Source of the DNA: Saccharomycopsis fibuligera x Saccharomycopsis cf. fibuligera
Taxonomy: Eukaryota > Ascomycota > Saccharomycetes > Ascoideales > Saccharomycopsidaceae
Assembly (NCBI GenBank): GCA_001936135.1
Contig: CP012821.1
Location: 372,001 to 436,000 of the forward strand
Length of the DNA: 64,000 nt
Reading direction: 5' to 3'
Below, piece after piece: positions 9,611-20,740 of this stretch. Within the stretch, counting starts at the first letter, position 1; each line of letters begins with the position of its first letter. A program made the translations under genes and the position numbers. The notes under the pieces are model-generated. The model was not told the origin of the DNA, ran no database searches, and saw only the letters and a program-made list of their open reading frames with translations.

Positions 9611-9640
9611 CTTCACTTCACTTCACTTCACTTCACTTCC
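9611..9640. repeat. CTTCA pentanucleotide tandem repeat
   Basis: There are five exact CTTCA units plus a variant CTTCC. Read on the minus strand (toward the LEA-like gene) this gives GAA triplets spaced every 5 bp in one orientation. Confidence 0.9.
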
Positions 9641-12585
9641 GCCAGCTCGACTAACGACCGCGCCACTCCTGAGCTTTCTTTCTTGCTAAAAGCGTTGCGC
9701 TCTTTTTTGCTGCCTGTTTTGAGGAACGGCCTCCCTGCCTTTGCCCTACTGCCAGAGTGTCCATTCAGAGGCAGATCTTGTGTGTCGTTTACCTGAGTGT
9801 CCTGCGCTATGGCTACTGTTGTGACCAGGGCTATATATAGCAGCAGGGAACAGAATTAATGAGATTTTCATCCGCTTTGGGAAAACTGGGAAAAAAATGA
9901 ACACCGAAAACAGCAGAAAAAAAGAAAAAGAAGAAAAGAGAAAAAAAAAAAAAGGAAAAAAAAAAAAAAAAAAAAAAAAAAACAACAACAACAACAAGCA
10001 AAGGATCGCTACCTTCCACGTTCATCATCGACAAACTTTTTCTGGCCTTTTGGTGATTTGTTCGCCACATCGCCGAGTCATACGTAGCATACGCTGTCCC
10101 AGCGCTTTTAGTTTACCGCAAGATAGATCGATATTAGAGCCATAGTCCTTTGACAGGCACTACTGCCACTGCTACTACTGATTTTCAGATGGTAGAACCT
10201 AAATTACTCAAGCTGCAATCTAAAGCTCCATGAAGCTTAGCATTTTACGCTGGTTGTCCATCTTGCTCATATGCTAATGCTGCAACTGGCATGAAGCCAG
10301 CTAAACAATCCTAGCGTTCCCTGCTTTATGCACGGGGGCTTTTGGCCTCTGGCTCTACTATCATCTGCGGATTGGAGCAACTGGAACGAGAGTCAAGAGC
10401 AGATCGTCCTCTTCAGCTCCCCTGTCTTCTACAAAGGCTGCTTTATTTTCCTCATGTTTTGTTTCATTACGTACACTTTTTTCTCTGTAGCATTGTTAGC
10501 TTTTGCATGTCAACAATCGTTGGCTTGTTGGAATTGCGTCTCCCGAAAACTGAAAACAACAGCCAGAACAAAACCACAAAAACCTGTGTCTCACCGTACA
10601 GCATGAGCTCCCTGAACTACCAACGTTGGTCTGACTTTCATGAGCTGTGTAATTTTACTTGATCATGTAACAAGCCGTTATCTTTATCTAATGCTATTGT
10701 CTGTTGCGTCATTAAAATGCCATCAAGAAAACTTCAAAATAGTCCCCACTTGGACTACTCACCAACGCAGATGGTGGCCGCCTCTCGATAGCCTATATCC
10801 CCTAGGAGCCCTTCTGAGAGATGACCACTGTACGGATTATCCACAGAACTCCCATTTATTGAAACTCGCCGCAAAAGTCGCCAAACAATAACGGTTGTCA
10901 ACCTGCAAACTTTTTTACAGCACCACTGCATTAAGGTGCCGCCGTTACTAATATCTTCTGTCTGCTCTACGCGCCCTCCCACATTGCTGCACATCCTGAT
11001 ACATTAGAATACAGTTTATACAGCGACAAGCATTGAAATGCGCCACGCGACTCGCGTTTTTGTTGAAGTTTGCAATGATCGAGATCTCAAGCTTGAGCCG
11101 TAGGACAACCATATACACATATATACAAGAGCTTCGCATTGGTCTTTAGATATTCATTTAAATGAAACAGGCTTTCGGTGCAATCTTGGTTTTTCTCCTT
11201 TTTTTCAAAGTGCACGGTAGGTTGCGCCCCGTACTTGGTGGGAAATTTAGACTTATATTGTTTCGTTCTGAACTGTCTGAATCATGGCAAATACTTTTTT
11301 GAGTAAAACATTTTGCAAGTAAAAATATTGCTTCCATCTCCTATTAAACGTTGATGGAATGGATAGACAATATGTTGGCTGTAAAGCATCGCGGCCATCC
11401 GAAAGCCAGCTGGTTGATCAAAAAAAAACAAAAGGCAATGGGAGGGACGCCTAGTATGTTAGAATAAAATTGGACTATTTTTTGAATTCTAAGAAAAAAT
11501 GTTCCAAGATTGATATATACGGGGTCCCACGCGGATTGAAGCAGTGTGAGAGGACTGCAATAATGGAAGAGTGGGATCTTTTCAGAGAGGTGATCTAGTG
11601 TTCGTTCTGAAAAGCCTTTCATTTCACCACTGTGTCAAAACAGGGCGTTAGATTCTCTGGACCACAAATATCAGCAAGCTAAAGCACAGAGTTGATGATT
11701 TAGTGAGAACAGCTGGTATAGATTTAGGAAAATGTGTGATAGCTGTTGCGCTGTCTATCTCGTTGGGCCAGTATCAAAACCGGTGAAGCAGGCTTCAGTT
11801 GTGGCAGATATCTCACAAGGAATTTTTGACATCTGTCGAGACTACAAAAAGTTATCACCTGAGTATGCGGCAGCCATAGATAGTTGGAAAAATTAATACA
11901 TAAATAAAAGGACTTCATCTTCAGCGGAGTATCAAATCAAACTCGCCAAGTGTTCATAACATAGAACGCGCTTAGGGAAAGGATAGCAACAGTATTACAC
12001 GAAGAATGAAAGGGTGGTGTAAGTGCGGAATTGAATACTGTTAGAACACTTGCTGATTATTTCGCATTTTCAAATAGTTTCAATAGTGTGGCAAAAATAG
12101 TAAAATCATGCCTGCAGTGTAGTTCGCATAAAAATGTTGAACTACAGCACTAATGGTTACACAGGCTCAGTTTCTACCAAGCCAACAAGTAATCAACATT
12201 GTGACTAGATATTAGAGGAAAATACCACCAAGCGTTGTAAAGGTTTGCTCAACGAGGTTTAAATGATTCTCGAATCCTATCCTTTTTTATGGTTATTATT
12301 TTTTTTTTTTTTTCTGTTGTTATATCCAAGTCTATAGATCTGTATCTCCTGGAATCTTGCAACCATGTACTTATAACCAAGTGCTCCGATATACTATTAT
12401 TCTGAATTGATCCTCAAACCGCTGCTTTCTCTTGGATCAATATATTCTGTTTCAGTCCGGTTTTTACTTCGAAGATCTCATACAGATAATAGATGACTTC
12501 TATCTTTTAGGAAGCTTTATCTTAAGATGCTTGCTCTTCTGTTAAAATTTTTTGTATCTCTTCTGATGATCCTTTCTCTAAATAG

Positions 12586-12646
12586 TAATAACTATATAAC
12601 AATATTGGGTTGAACCGTACATAAATAATAATCAGAATGAATACAA
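12586..12646 (+). repeat. dispersed repeat copy A, possible old LTR fragment
   Basis: This 61-bp segment aligns without gaps at 51 of 61 positions with the minus strand of 44531-44471. The shared core includes TATATAA and AATATTGGGTT. It lies about 175 bp upstream of tRNA-Ser. Copy B also lies upstream of a tRNA gene, in the same relative orientation. Position and form suit a decayed solo LTR fragment, but no ends or target duplications were found. Confidence 0.5.
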
Positions 12647-12820
12647 CGTATATTAGTATTGAGCCACTCATAGTGGGTATGCGATCTGTAACCGCATAGA
12701 GGATTCTAGAAAGTATCAGATAAGGTCATTCCGTGACTGTATTTCTCGATCTTTTGGTCTAGAAGTCAATATTCATAATATATCGCTCTAAATGTATAAT
12801 AATATACAAACTTTAAATCT

Positions 12821-12902
12821 GGCAACGTGTCCGAGCGGTTAAGGAGAAAGATTAGAAATCTTTTGGGCTTTGCCCGCGCAGGTTCGAGTCCTGCCGTTGT
12901 CG
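12821..12902 (+). tRNA. tRNA-Ser (AGA)
   Basis: The acceptor stem is GGCAACG paired with CGTTGTC (one G-U). The anticodon stem is AAAGA/TCTTT with loop TTAGAAA, so the anticodon is AGA. A long variable arm (GGGC-TTT-GCCC) marks a class II tRNA. The B box is GGTTCGAGTCC. No intron is seen, and a T run follows within a few bases. Confidence 0.96.
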
Positions 12903-13226
12903 TTCTATTTTTGTTAATTTTCTCATTTTTTTAATAAATTGATCTTGTATTCAAAAAGGAACCTTTTTATCAGATCAGATTAAAAAAATAAGTACTTGCT
13001 TTATCAGATACGAAATATACTGATAAATTTGTGTACCTACAGGTCAAGAAGAGCCTTGACTCAATCAAGCGTTTTTTCGTTTGCTTATTTTTTGTTTGGT
13101 GATTTTTTATATATTGAATGCTATTATGAATGCTTCTTGGTACTCTCTCCCAATAAATATAAAATTTTACTAAGGACGAAAGTACAAAAGAGAAAGAAAA
13201 AAAGGAAAAAATCAACAGAAAACAGG

Positions 13227-13267
<41 letters not shown>

Positions 13268-13918
13268 GTAAGGACAATAAATTTTTATAAATAGAAAAAG
13301 TAATTAGAAATTCTATATGTAGTAGTTAAATAGTTAAGAAATTATCAGATGGAACCACAGAGGGAATAAAAAAAAAAAAAGGTGAAGCAGTAATTAAACA
13401 CTCTCTTTTATCTTCTTGCCACCTCTCTGTTTTTTCTATCTTATATTGCACCAAGAACTTTGGTTTATTCTTTTCTTTCTTCTTTTTATTTATTTATTTA
13501 TTTTTATTTTTTTTTCCTTTTTTTTTTTTTTTTTTCTTCAATTTTTTTGATTTGGAAACTTTTTGTGTTCATATAAAGCTGTACATAAAATCATTAACGG
13601 AATGTGATAAGGTAGTAAAGTACAATAGTAGAAATAAAAAGTGAGCTTTTTTGTATCTCAAAAAACCAAGGAAATAAAAAACCAACAATGATACAACATA
13701 CAACATAAGACATGATAAATGGAAACTGAAAATGAAATGGGAATGAGAGAAAGAAAAAAAAAGATTGAATGACAAAGAAAATGACAAGTGAAGACAACCG
13801 GATGATCATAAGCAAAAAAATGTTGAGAAATTGTGCCATGCTTTTTCTATATTTTTTCAATTGTTTTGGAATTTTTTCAATTTTTTCGGGATTTTTTTCA
13901 GAGATATTTTCAATTTAA
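12903..13918. other. intergenic, tRNA-Ser / CAF40 3'
   Basis: This AT-rich stretch has no supported gene. It holds an AAT trinucleotide repeat (about 13229-13266), an A13 run near 13369, TTTA repeats and long T runs (about 13493-13535). Confidence 0.7.
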
Positions 13919-15256
13919 TCAAACAGGATATCCAATATTAACCAACAATTGATTCAAGCATCTTTGTGTTGCAACATCATCTTTCAAAGCCATTTGAAAA
14001 GTTTGATCCTTCAAAGGTTCTGGCAAAGTAGCCGATAATGCTTTTCTAGCATCTGGATTATCACTAAGTCTCAAATAACATCTAACAACATGCTTCAATA
14101 ATCTAACTGTTTGATGCTTGACTAATTGACCAACCATTTCTTCTAACACATGAGACACAGCCATGAATCTATCATAGGTCTGACAAATGTAATTGAGACC
14201 ATTGTCATCAAGAAGAATTTTTTGAATGATAAAAATAGCCACAGTTTTGGATAATTCTGTTGAGGATTCCATGATTTTCAAACATAATGGAATGATTTCG
14301 GTAGTCAACAAAAATGCAATGACTTCCGGAGTATCATTCTTGACCAATGCACCAATTACACCCAAAGAAGTTAATCTGAGGTACTCAAAAGATCTGGACC
14401 TGGACTCGGTGTTCAAAAATGGATACAAAAACAATGGTAAATGTGCTTTCAAAAATAAGCTTCTAGTTTCAGGGTGAGAAGCAACGCATTGTAATAGAGC
14501 CAATGCATTACACACTCTATTGGATGCTGATGCTGACAAGTTTTGTGGCGACAAAAGTGGGTAAACGCTGATAATTTCTTGAAGCAAAGATGTCATAACA
14601 CCATAAGAATGCCACAAGACAAGAGCCAAATCATCATATTGTTCTCTTTTCTTTCCTAATTCCAAAAGCGCTTGTTCTTTATTTGGGCCATAAGTTAATT
14701 CGATAACCCAGTTATAAACTTTAGTGTCATCTAAAGCTCTTTTGACGCCACTATTGCCTGCCATATTAGAAGCCGCTGCTGCTGCTGCTGCCGTTGGATT
14801 TCCTCCAACATTTTGTCTAGGCATTGACTGATACAATTGCTGTTGCTGTTGCTGTAAATTTCTTTGACCTGCTAATTGGGCAGCATTCATAGTAGCTTGT
14901 AATTGCTGTGCATTAACTTGTGAAGCATGGTGTAATTGTGAGTCTATTCCAGTAGCAGGATTATTGGCGTTAAGCTGTTTAGCAGCAGCAATAGGCGACA
15001 GAAAAAGCTGAGATGGATCATGAAAATGGCCATCATTTGCCGTTGGGTTTTGATTCAAGGCTCCCGGCGCACCTACTGGAGAAACGCTGGCCGCTGCGTT
15101 CAAACCAGCAACGTTGCTGAACAAAGGTCTAGCATTCAGTTGATCATGATGTTGTTGATGTTGATGGGCATGCTGCAGATGCTGCAGGTGCTGCTGTTGC
15201 TGTTGAAAAAGCTGAGCCTGGATGGAGTTCCCATCATTGAAATTCTGTTTGAACAT
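13919..15256 (-). CDS. CAF40: CCR4-NOT subunit Caf40 (CNOT9/Rcd1)
   Basis: This 445-residue protein carries the nearly invariant Caf40/CNOT9 armadillo-repeat domain from about residue 180 to the end ([79 protein letters not shown]). In the family it docks on Not1 and recruits repressors to the deadenylase complex in the cytoplasm. The N-terminal 170 residues are Q/H/N/A-rich with short Q runs and are probably disordered, a pattern shared with other fungal Caf40 proteins. The ATG at 15256 opens the low-complexity part directly. The 3' end faces about 1 kb of AT-rich DNA and tRNA-Ser; SEC21 lies upstream on the same strand. Confidence 0.97.
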   Translation of the reverse strand: MFKQNFNDGNSIQAQLFQQQQQHLQHLQHAHQHQQHHDQLNARPLFSNVAGLNAAASVSPVGAPGALNQNPTANDGHFHDPSQLFLSPIAAAKQLNANNPATGIDSQLHHASQVNAQQLQATMNAAQLAGQRNLQQQQQQLYQSMPRQNVGGNPTAAAAAAASNMAGNSGVKRALDDTKVYNWVIELTYGPNKEQALLELGKKREQYDDLALVLWHSYGVMTSLLQEIISVYPLLSPQNLSASASNRVCNALALLQCVASHPETRSLFLKAHLPLFLYPFLNTESRSRSFEYLRLTSLGVIGALVKNDTPEVIAFLLTTEIIPLCLKIMESSTELSKTVAIFIIQKILLDDNGLNYICQTYDRFMAVSHVLEEMVGQLVKHQTVRLLKHVVRCYLRLSDNPDARKALSATLPEPLKDQTFQMALKDDVATQRCLNQLLVNIGYPV

Positions 15257-16246
15257 TCTGCAAAGTCGGTGCTATTGACCAGCTGAGTCAAAGTATTTGC
15301 GATAAAAAAAAAAAAACTTTTCAATGAAACAAGCAAAATCAATCGAATGCTATTAAATGATATTGTAGCCAGTCAAGATGCCTTATTTGTAAAAAAAACT
15401 GACGCCAGATGCCTGTGTTACGCTTTAGATGAATTGAGCAGTCGAGGAATCAACTAATGGGAAATCAGATTGCAAAGCGCGTGCCAAGCAAAAAAATATG
15501 AAATGGTTGAAAAAAATTTTGCTGAGAAATGCGTTTATAATACCAATTGATTGCTGTGACAATACAATGATGCTCTGTGTGACTTCAAATTATTTCGATT
15601 TGTGCTTGTGCTCGTTTTGTAGATTAGAAAACCGTGCAAATCAAAGCGAAATCGCCACTTGCACGCCGCTGTTGTCAAAAAGAAACCAGGAGAGTTTACT
15701 TTACCAGAAAGCAAATTTGTCAGCAGAAACACTCTTTTGAGGCAAAACTAACAGTTTCAGGACAGAAGAGATGCACAAAACTGGTGTTCCTAAATTACTG
15801 TTGGTTTCGGTAGTTAGTTCTGGTGGGCGCTGAAGGTAACACCTCGGTCTTTTTTCTCAGAATTTGTTTTTGTCTTGTTAGACCGCTCCAGCTTCGTTTT
15901 CGGGGGGCAGCAGCTGCAGGGTATTTCCAGGCACCGCATCCAGACACCAGCGGAGAACGCAACTGTTTGAGCTGGATATGAGCAAAGCGAATTATCTTCA
16001 ACTGACACAAACATTACAAGAAGTACTAAAGTGAAAAATGGTTCTTTTCGTTTTGAAGATAGCATATGAAGGGCTATAAAGGCGAGGAAAAAAAAAAGAA
16101 AGTACAAAGGGAAGTAAAAAACATAGACCAACAAAACATAGATAAAAGTGATGAAATTTGAATAGAAAAAGTATATAAAAAGGTAGATAAAGATGTAAGT
16201 AGTTGACATATGGGTTTTACAGTGAGAGAGCTTTGGCTCAAAAAAT
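15257..16246. other. intergenic, CAF40 promoter / SEC21 3'
   Basis: No gene is supported. A 131-codon minus-strand frame (15814-16209) is mostly F/Y/L from A/T-rich DNA and looks spurious. A short A11 run lies at about 15305-15316. Confidence 0.6.
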
Positions 16247-19072
16247 TCATGCTATGCCGTTAACGACAATTTCAGAAAGAGTTTTGCTGTCAGATCTCAC
16301 AGAAGCCTTGGCAACAATGCCATTCTTCGATACCACAAGACTAATCAATGCAGCGACTCTTTCTCCAGTAATACTCTTACCATACAACTTCAACTTATGG
16401 CTAGTAGCGCTGAATGCAACAGTCTCACTGTTTTGCAATGCAGTCATAGACAACAAGTTGACCAAGCTGTTGACCACTTCTTGTAAGTCGCCACTCTCGG
16501 ACAAGTTGAACACACCAACATCTTCATTAGTACTCGTTAATTCATCCCAAGTGTTTTCAAAATTAGCGGCAAATGCTGGAATAATAAAGTCACCCACGGT
16601 GACATCGAGTTCTTCAATTTGGTATTCATCTTGGAAACCTTCGTCATCTTCATCAAATGGCAAGTTGGTTTTTGGATCAACTTCACGAGAAGTGAAGGAT
16701 AATGTGTTAGTGAAGGATTCAGTAAAGATACCTGGTTCGTTGGAGTCTTCATCGATTGGTCTAGCAAAGGAAACATATAACGTGCCACTAGTCTTTGGTG
16801 AAAGCTTTTCAATTGGCAAGATAAACTCTTCTTCATAAATTTCGTTAGCTGGGGAGGCAACAACAGATACCATGTTTAATTCATTATCAGCCAAAGTATT
16901 TTCAATGTTAAATTGTAGCACCAAGTGCTCTTTGAAAATGTGTTTCACCACACTAACCACAAATTCTGTTTCTTTTTCAGTAAGTTCAATCACGCTAGAG
17001 CTATGCAAGATTTGACCATAAGCCGCAAGTTCTTCAATTTGAGAAATTTCTTGGACATATTGTTGTTGCAACAATTCTGCTTTTTGAAGTTCACTGGTTG
17101 ATTCTTTTTCTTTACCGGCATTACCAGAAGAAGCATGTTCATTGGAGGTTTCTCCAGTAGATTTGACAGCAGTTTTGGCTTTATATTCTTGTGCTTTCCA
17201 TTCTTCTTCAGTGTATTGTGGCACTGATGAAATTTCAAATGGAGTTTCAAAACCAGCCTTGTCAGTGGCAGAAATATATTGGGTTAATTTTTGTTCCAAA
17301 ATTGGCAAAGAGTACTTTTTAGTTGGTTTGATAAAGTCAACTAAAATAACGTCAGTAGTTCCTTGTTTACCAGCATCAATAGTTGATGTTTCTTTTTTGC
17401 TACTAGTCAATAATCTTAATGAAACAGCAGCTCTGTCTCTAACTTCATCATCTGGATCAGTCAAAGAACGAGTCAACAACACTTCAATAGATTTCTTGAG
17501 TATTTCGTCTTTAGTTAAACCGAATTTCGCCAATGCAACAACCGCACTTGCTCTAACAATGGCGTTTTCCAATGCAATTCTGTTGTAGATATGTCTGATG
17601 TATAAAGTAGGATTCTTAGTTTTTGGACCTTCGTCACCAAGCAAATGCAAAATTCTGACAGTCAATTCAGGGAATTCACAATCCTCAATAAATTCACACA
17701 AGTTTTCTAAAGCAGAATCTCTTGATTCTGGAATGAAATATATCATGTCAAACAAAGACTGAACCACAGTATTCTTGAATTTAAATCCACCATCATCTCT
17801 TAACACATCAGACAAGAAAGTCAACATTGGTTTGAATTTTTCCGGGAATTTAAGAGTCAAGTTTCTGATAGCATCAATAACAACAATCTTGAATTCGTCG
17901 GAAATATCATTCATGAAGCTAGAGATATTTTTAATTAGTCTATCAACGGTATCGGCTGATCCTGTCTTTAATAAAGTTGTAATTGCATATGTAGCCACAG
18001 ATCTGTTTGCATGATTGATCAACACTTCTAATTCGTAATTGCATACCACAACTTTTTCTGGAGTAACCATAGCTATTCTATTCAATAATCTAACTGCGGC
18101 AAAGACAGTAACAACTCTTGGAGCAGATAACAAACCTCTCAAAGTGCTAATTGCTTCAGCATGTTGTTCGGGTGTAAATTTCTTGAAATTCAAAATGGTT
18201 TTAGCAGCTTCTAAGTTGACCATTTCAGATTTATGTTGAGTCCACGCAGACAAGAATGGATACAAATGATCAGCCAAATTTTCATCTTCTTCAACCAATT
18301 GGCTAATGTATCTGATGACTTGAATAATGGCCAATGGATTAGTTAATGGACTATTCGACCCACTCAACTGATTCACCATTTTAACAAGAGCCATTTTGTC
18401 GTGATTTCTCAAGACATACAACAAACCCAATGCGTGATATTGAGTAAAATTGGTACTTGAAGGAAATCTAGTGTAGAATTCCTGGTGACCGTTTTGAAAT
18501 TGTGTTTCTGGAAAAAATTTCTGAGCAAAAACAGCTTCTTGAGTCTCATTAGCCCAACGTTTAACAACATCTTTAGATTCTGGAGATAAATGGTAAGAAG
18601 AAACTAACGCTGCGGAACTAATATTTGGGTTTCTGTCAACAATACAATTTTTGAACAATCTTTCAGTGGCTTGAACAGTCGAGCTATCTAGAACTCTTGC
18701 CAAAGTTCTGATAGCGTTTGGCTTATAAACAATATCACCATTTTGAATGTCTTTCATGATTGATGAAGTGACCATCAACACATCATCACTAATAGCGCAT
18801 AATTTCTTGATTGCTAAATAAACGATTTGACGCAACTCAACGGACTTGTGTTGGAACAATTTGGAGATAGAGAAGAATAAACTAGTAGCCTCATTGGAAG
18901 GGAAAGTTTCACCAATGCTTAACAATCTAATTAATTTAGCCAACAATGATCTACATTTTTTGGCGTTGACGGGCGAAGCATTGAAGGCCAGAATACAGTC
19001 CTGGTAGACTGTCATCTTGTCCGGCAAGGCCCCTTCACCTTCATCATACTTTTTGTAGGTTAAAGTGCTCAT
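16247..19072 (-). CDS. SEC21: Coatomer subunit gamma (COPI)
   Basis: This is the 941-residue gamma-COP, a core subunit of the COPI coat that drives retrograde Golgi-to-ER transport. The family start is unmistakable (MSTLTYKKYDEGEG, then LPDKMTVYQDCILAFNASPV), so I set the ATG at 19072. The frame runs 66 codons further up to a TTG at 19270, but that extension is not conserved. The N-terminal half is adaptin-like HEAT solenoid (ATSLFFSISKLFQHKSVELR, VYLAIKKLC). A K/E/Q-rich hinge lies near residues 640-690, and the C-terminal appendage ends in IVVNGIA. The length agrees with S. cerevisiae Sec21 (935). Few codons look unusual, as expected for a well-expressed essential gene. CUS2 lies upstream on the same strand. 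Confidence 0.97.
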   Translation of the reverse strand: MSTLTYKKYDEGEGALPDKMTVYQDCILAFNASPVNAKKCRSLLAKLIRLLSIGETFPSNEATSLFFSISKLFQHKSVELRQIVYLAIKKLCAISDDVLMVTSSIMKDIQNGDIVYKPNAIRTLARVLDSSTVQATERLFKNCIVDRNPNISSAALVSSYHLSPESKDVVKRWANETQEAVFAQKFFPETQFQNGHQEFYTRFPSSTNFTQYHALGLLYVLRNHDKMALVKMVNQLSGSNSPLTNPLAIIQVIRYISQLVEEDENLADHLYPFLSAWTQHKSEMVNLEAAKTILNFKKFTPEQHAEAISTLRGLLSAPRVVTVFAAVRLLNRIAMVTPEKVVVCNYELEVLINHANRSVATYAITTLLKTGSADTVDRLIKNISSFMNDISDEFKIVVIDAIRNLTLKFPEKFKPMLTFLSDVLRDDGGFKFKNTVVQSLFDMIYFIPESRDSALENLCEFIEDCEFPELTVRILHLLGDEGPKTKNPTLYIRHIYNRIALENAIVRASAVVALAKFGLTKDEILKKSIEVLLTRSLTDPDDEVRDRAAVSLRLLTSSKKETSTIDAGKQGTTDVILVDFIKPTKKYSLPILEQKLTQYISATDKAGFETPFEISSVPQYTEEEWKAQEYKAKTAVKSTGETSNEHASSGNAGKEKESTSELQKAELLQQQYVQEISQIEELAAYGQILHSSSVIELTEKETEFVVSVVKHIFKEHLVLQFNIENTLADNELNMVSVVASPANEIYEEEFILPIEKLSPKTSGTLYVSFARPIDEDSNEPGIFTESFTNTLSFTSREVDPKTNLPFDEDDEGFQDEYQIEELDVTVGDFIIPAFAANFENTWDELTSTNEDVGVFNLSESGDLQEVVNSLVNLLSMTALQNSETVAFSATSHKLKLYGKSITGERVAALISLVVSKNGIVAKASVRSDSKTLSEIVVNGIA

Positions 19073-19531
19073 TATTTTCTTTAGGCTTTGACTTTGACTT
19101 TGAGTAGAGTCTGTGCTTGATTGAGCCTTCTTGTGAACAGATGGAGTGGTGTTGTGTTGCTTTTGATCACTTGGTGTGCTCGATTTTTCGAATATTGACA
19201 AGTTGCAATAACATTTGGAGGCCCGTATGCTTTTTTTCCTGGGCGGTGTTATAGGGGTCACCCTGCTCAAAGCTTAGGAACAAATCGCAGACTGCCGCAA
19301 ACACAGACAAGAATAAACAGACTTTATCTCTTTAACATGACATATCCGTGTACTAGTACAAGGATATTTATGGCTTAAAAGCTACATTTAAGGTTATCGT
19401 TACTATCTGCTACCGTCAAGTGCGTTCAAACTCGATGTTGGAAATATGTATATGTAGTATTGCTGATATACACGAGTTGTCTACTCCGTTTGCTTCTCGT
19501 AACTGAACACATTATAAATAACAGTAATTAA
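19073..19531. other. intergenic, SEC21 promoter / CUS2 3'
   Basis: The open extension of the SEC21 frame occupies the left part. Beyond it I see only ordinary AT-rich promoter and 3' flank DNA. Confidence 0.5.
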
Positions 19532-20740
19532 TTAATTAGTGCTTTTGAGGAACTCTTCGTATTCCTTTAGCCGCTGCTCACTATTAGCATCCTGTTCGTT
19601 ATTCTTTTTAGATTTCTTGTAGGGCTTTCCGTCATAAATGAACGCATTCAACTGCTGTCCACCGAAAAACCTTCCATCAAGCTTTAGTACACACAAGTCA
19701 GCAGCCGATTTATCTGCAAATTTCACCAGCACAATACCTTCTGGCTCTTGGTCATAAACAATCACTTTAACAATCTGTCCAAACTTACTACATTCGTCAA
19801 AAATGTCCTGCTCAATATCCTCCAACACTTCTGGGTCCTCTGCGATTTCATCAAGAGTAAAACAATGCTGCAATACCACTGTCTTTTCGTACCTTTTTAA
19901 ATATCTTTGACGTTTTTCATATTTTAGTTGATCAGTTTCTTCCCAGTTGTTTATCATGTCGTTTAGTTTTTTATTCAACTTCTGTTTTCTTTTCTTATAT
20001 TCTTCAGCATCCCCTTGATTTTCTACCGGGTTTTTGCTACTATTACTGTTACCATTATTATTGTTTTTGTTATTGTTGTTATTGTTGCCATATTTTTCAA
20101 AATTCGCCTTCTGAACTCGTATCTTTGCAGTGTCATCACTATCGGGACGTAGCTTAGTATCATCTAACATATCAATGGCCAAAGCTACACTCTCACTTCT
20201 ATAATAAACTACTAACGCATCACCCTTAGGTTCTCCTGTTTCCGGATCTTTATATATCTTAACTCTTTTTTCTCCACTATTTAAATCCTCGGCCAAAATA
20301 CCATATTTCTCAAATACAGTTTCTAATTCTTCTTTGGTAATGTCTTTCGGAATATTGGAAACGTATACCGCTGTCCCTTGTCTAGCTTTCTGACGCGCTT
20401 GCTTTTCTTGTTCTTTGATATCCCTTATCTTTTGCTTTTTCTTCAACCGAAGTTCTTTCACAGTTCGTTTTTCCTCATCTTCTGCAGCCTCTGGAGATTC
20501 ATTATCAGCTTTTCTTTTGTCACCTGAAATCGTTTCGTCTGCATTTTGATGAGGTTCGACATTTTCAGTTGGCTTCACCCAGGTACCACTATCATTATCG
20601 AATAAAAGCTCAACTCCTGTTTCTGGATCTTCAAAAAGCCATTTCTGCGATAATTGATCAAAATATATTGTGTCAACTATGGTGAATTGAGACACGTCTC
20701 GTGGTAGTTTTGCAATCAAGTCTTTGAATGGATCAGACAT
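19532..20740 (-). CDS. CUS2: U2 snRNP assembly factor Cus2 (Tat-SF1 homolog)
   Basis: This 402-residue RNA-binding protein has two RRM-type domains. The first starts near residue 120 (TAVYVSNIPKDITKEELETVF) and the second near 290 (ENVVLQ-like strand, then DIEQDIFDECSKFGQIVKV). The second has the UHM character of the family and ends with VLKLDGRFFGGQQLNAFI. In yeast Cus2 binds U2 snRNA and Prp11/Hsh155 and guards the branchpoint-interacting loop before Prp5 acts. The N-terminus (QKWLFEDPETGVELLFDN) resembles the extra N-terminal module of metazoan Tat-SF1, which S. cerevisiae Cus2 (285 residues) largely lacks. An N-run linker separates the RRMs. The ATG at 20740 is the first in frame. Confidence 0.92.
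   Translation of the reverse strand: MSDPFKDLIAKLPRDVSQFTIVDTIYFDQLSQKWLFEDPETGVELLFDNDSGTWVKPTENVEPHQNADETISGDKRKADNESPEAAEDEEKRTVKELRLKKKQKIRDIKEQEKQARQKARQGTAVYVSNIPKDITKEELETVFEKYGILAEDLNSGEKRVKIYKDPETGEPKGDALVVYYRSESVALAIDMLDDTKLRPDSDDTAKIRVQKANFEKYGNNNNNNKNNNNGNSNSSKNPVENQGDAEEYKKRKQKLNKKLNDMINNWEETDQLKYEKRQRYLKRYEKTVVLQHCFTLDEIAEDPEVLEDIEQDIFDECSKFGQIVKVIVYDQEPEGIVLVKFADKSAADLCVLKLDGRFFGGQQLNAFIYDGKPYKKSKKNNEQDANSEQRLKEYEEFLKSTN

Larger units (their letters stand above)
9312..12820. other. 3.5 kb gene-free region upstream of the LEA-like gene
   Basis: No coding region is supported; the ORFs here are short and low-complexity. The region holds a five-copy CTTCA tandem at 9611-9640 and a 12-bp palindrome GCTATATATAGC at 9830-9841. 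It also has an A/G-rich block ending in A27 (9956-9982) and CAACAACAA, and a T-rich run at about 12298-12313. The dispersed repeat listed at 12586 lies near the tRNA end. The length is unusual for this window and suggests a long regulatory region, an unannotated RNA, or old insertions. Confidence 0.55.

Noticed and set aside
12038-12200. TGTTAG ... TCAACA segment suggesting an LTR near tRNA-Ser
   Set aside because: The flanking 5-bp sequences do not match each other, and no second copy is visible.
15814-16209. 131-codon minus-strand frame with many hydrophobic residues
   Set aside because: It is F/Y/L-rich because it reads A/T-rich DNA between SEC21 and CAF40; it has no family resemblance and no splice or promoter support.
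16247-19270. 66-codon N-terminal extension of SEC21
   Set aside because: It begins at TTG, is S/T/Q-rich and unconserved; the family start is at 19072.
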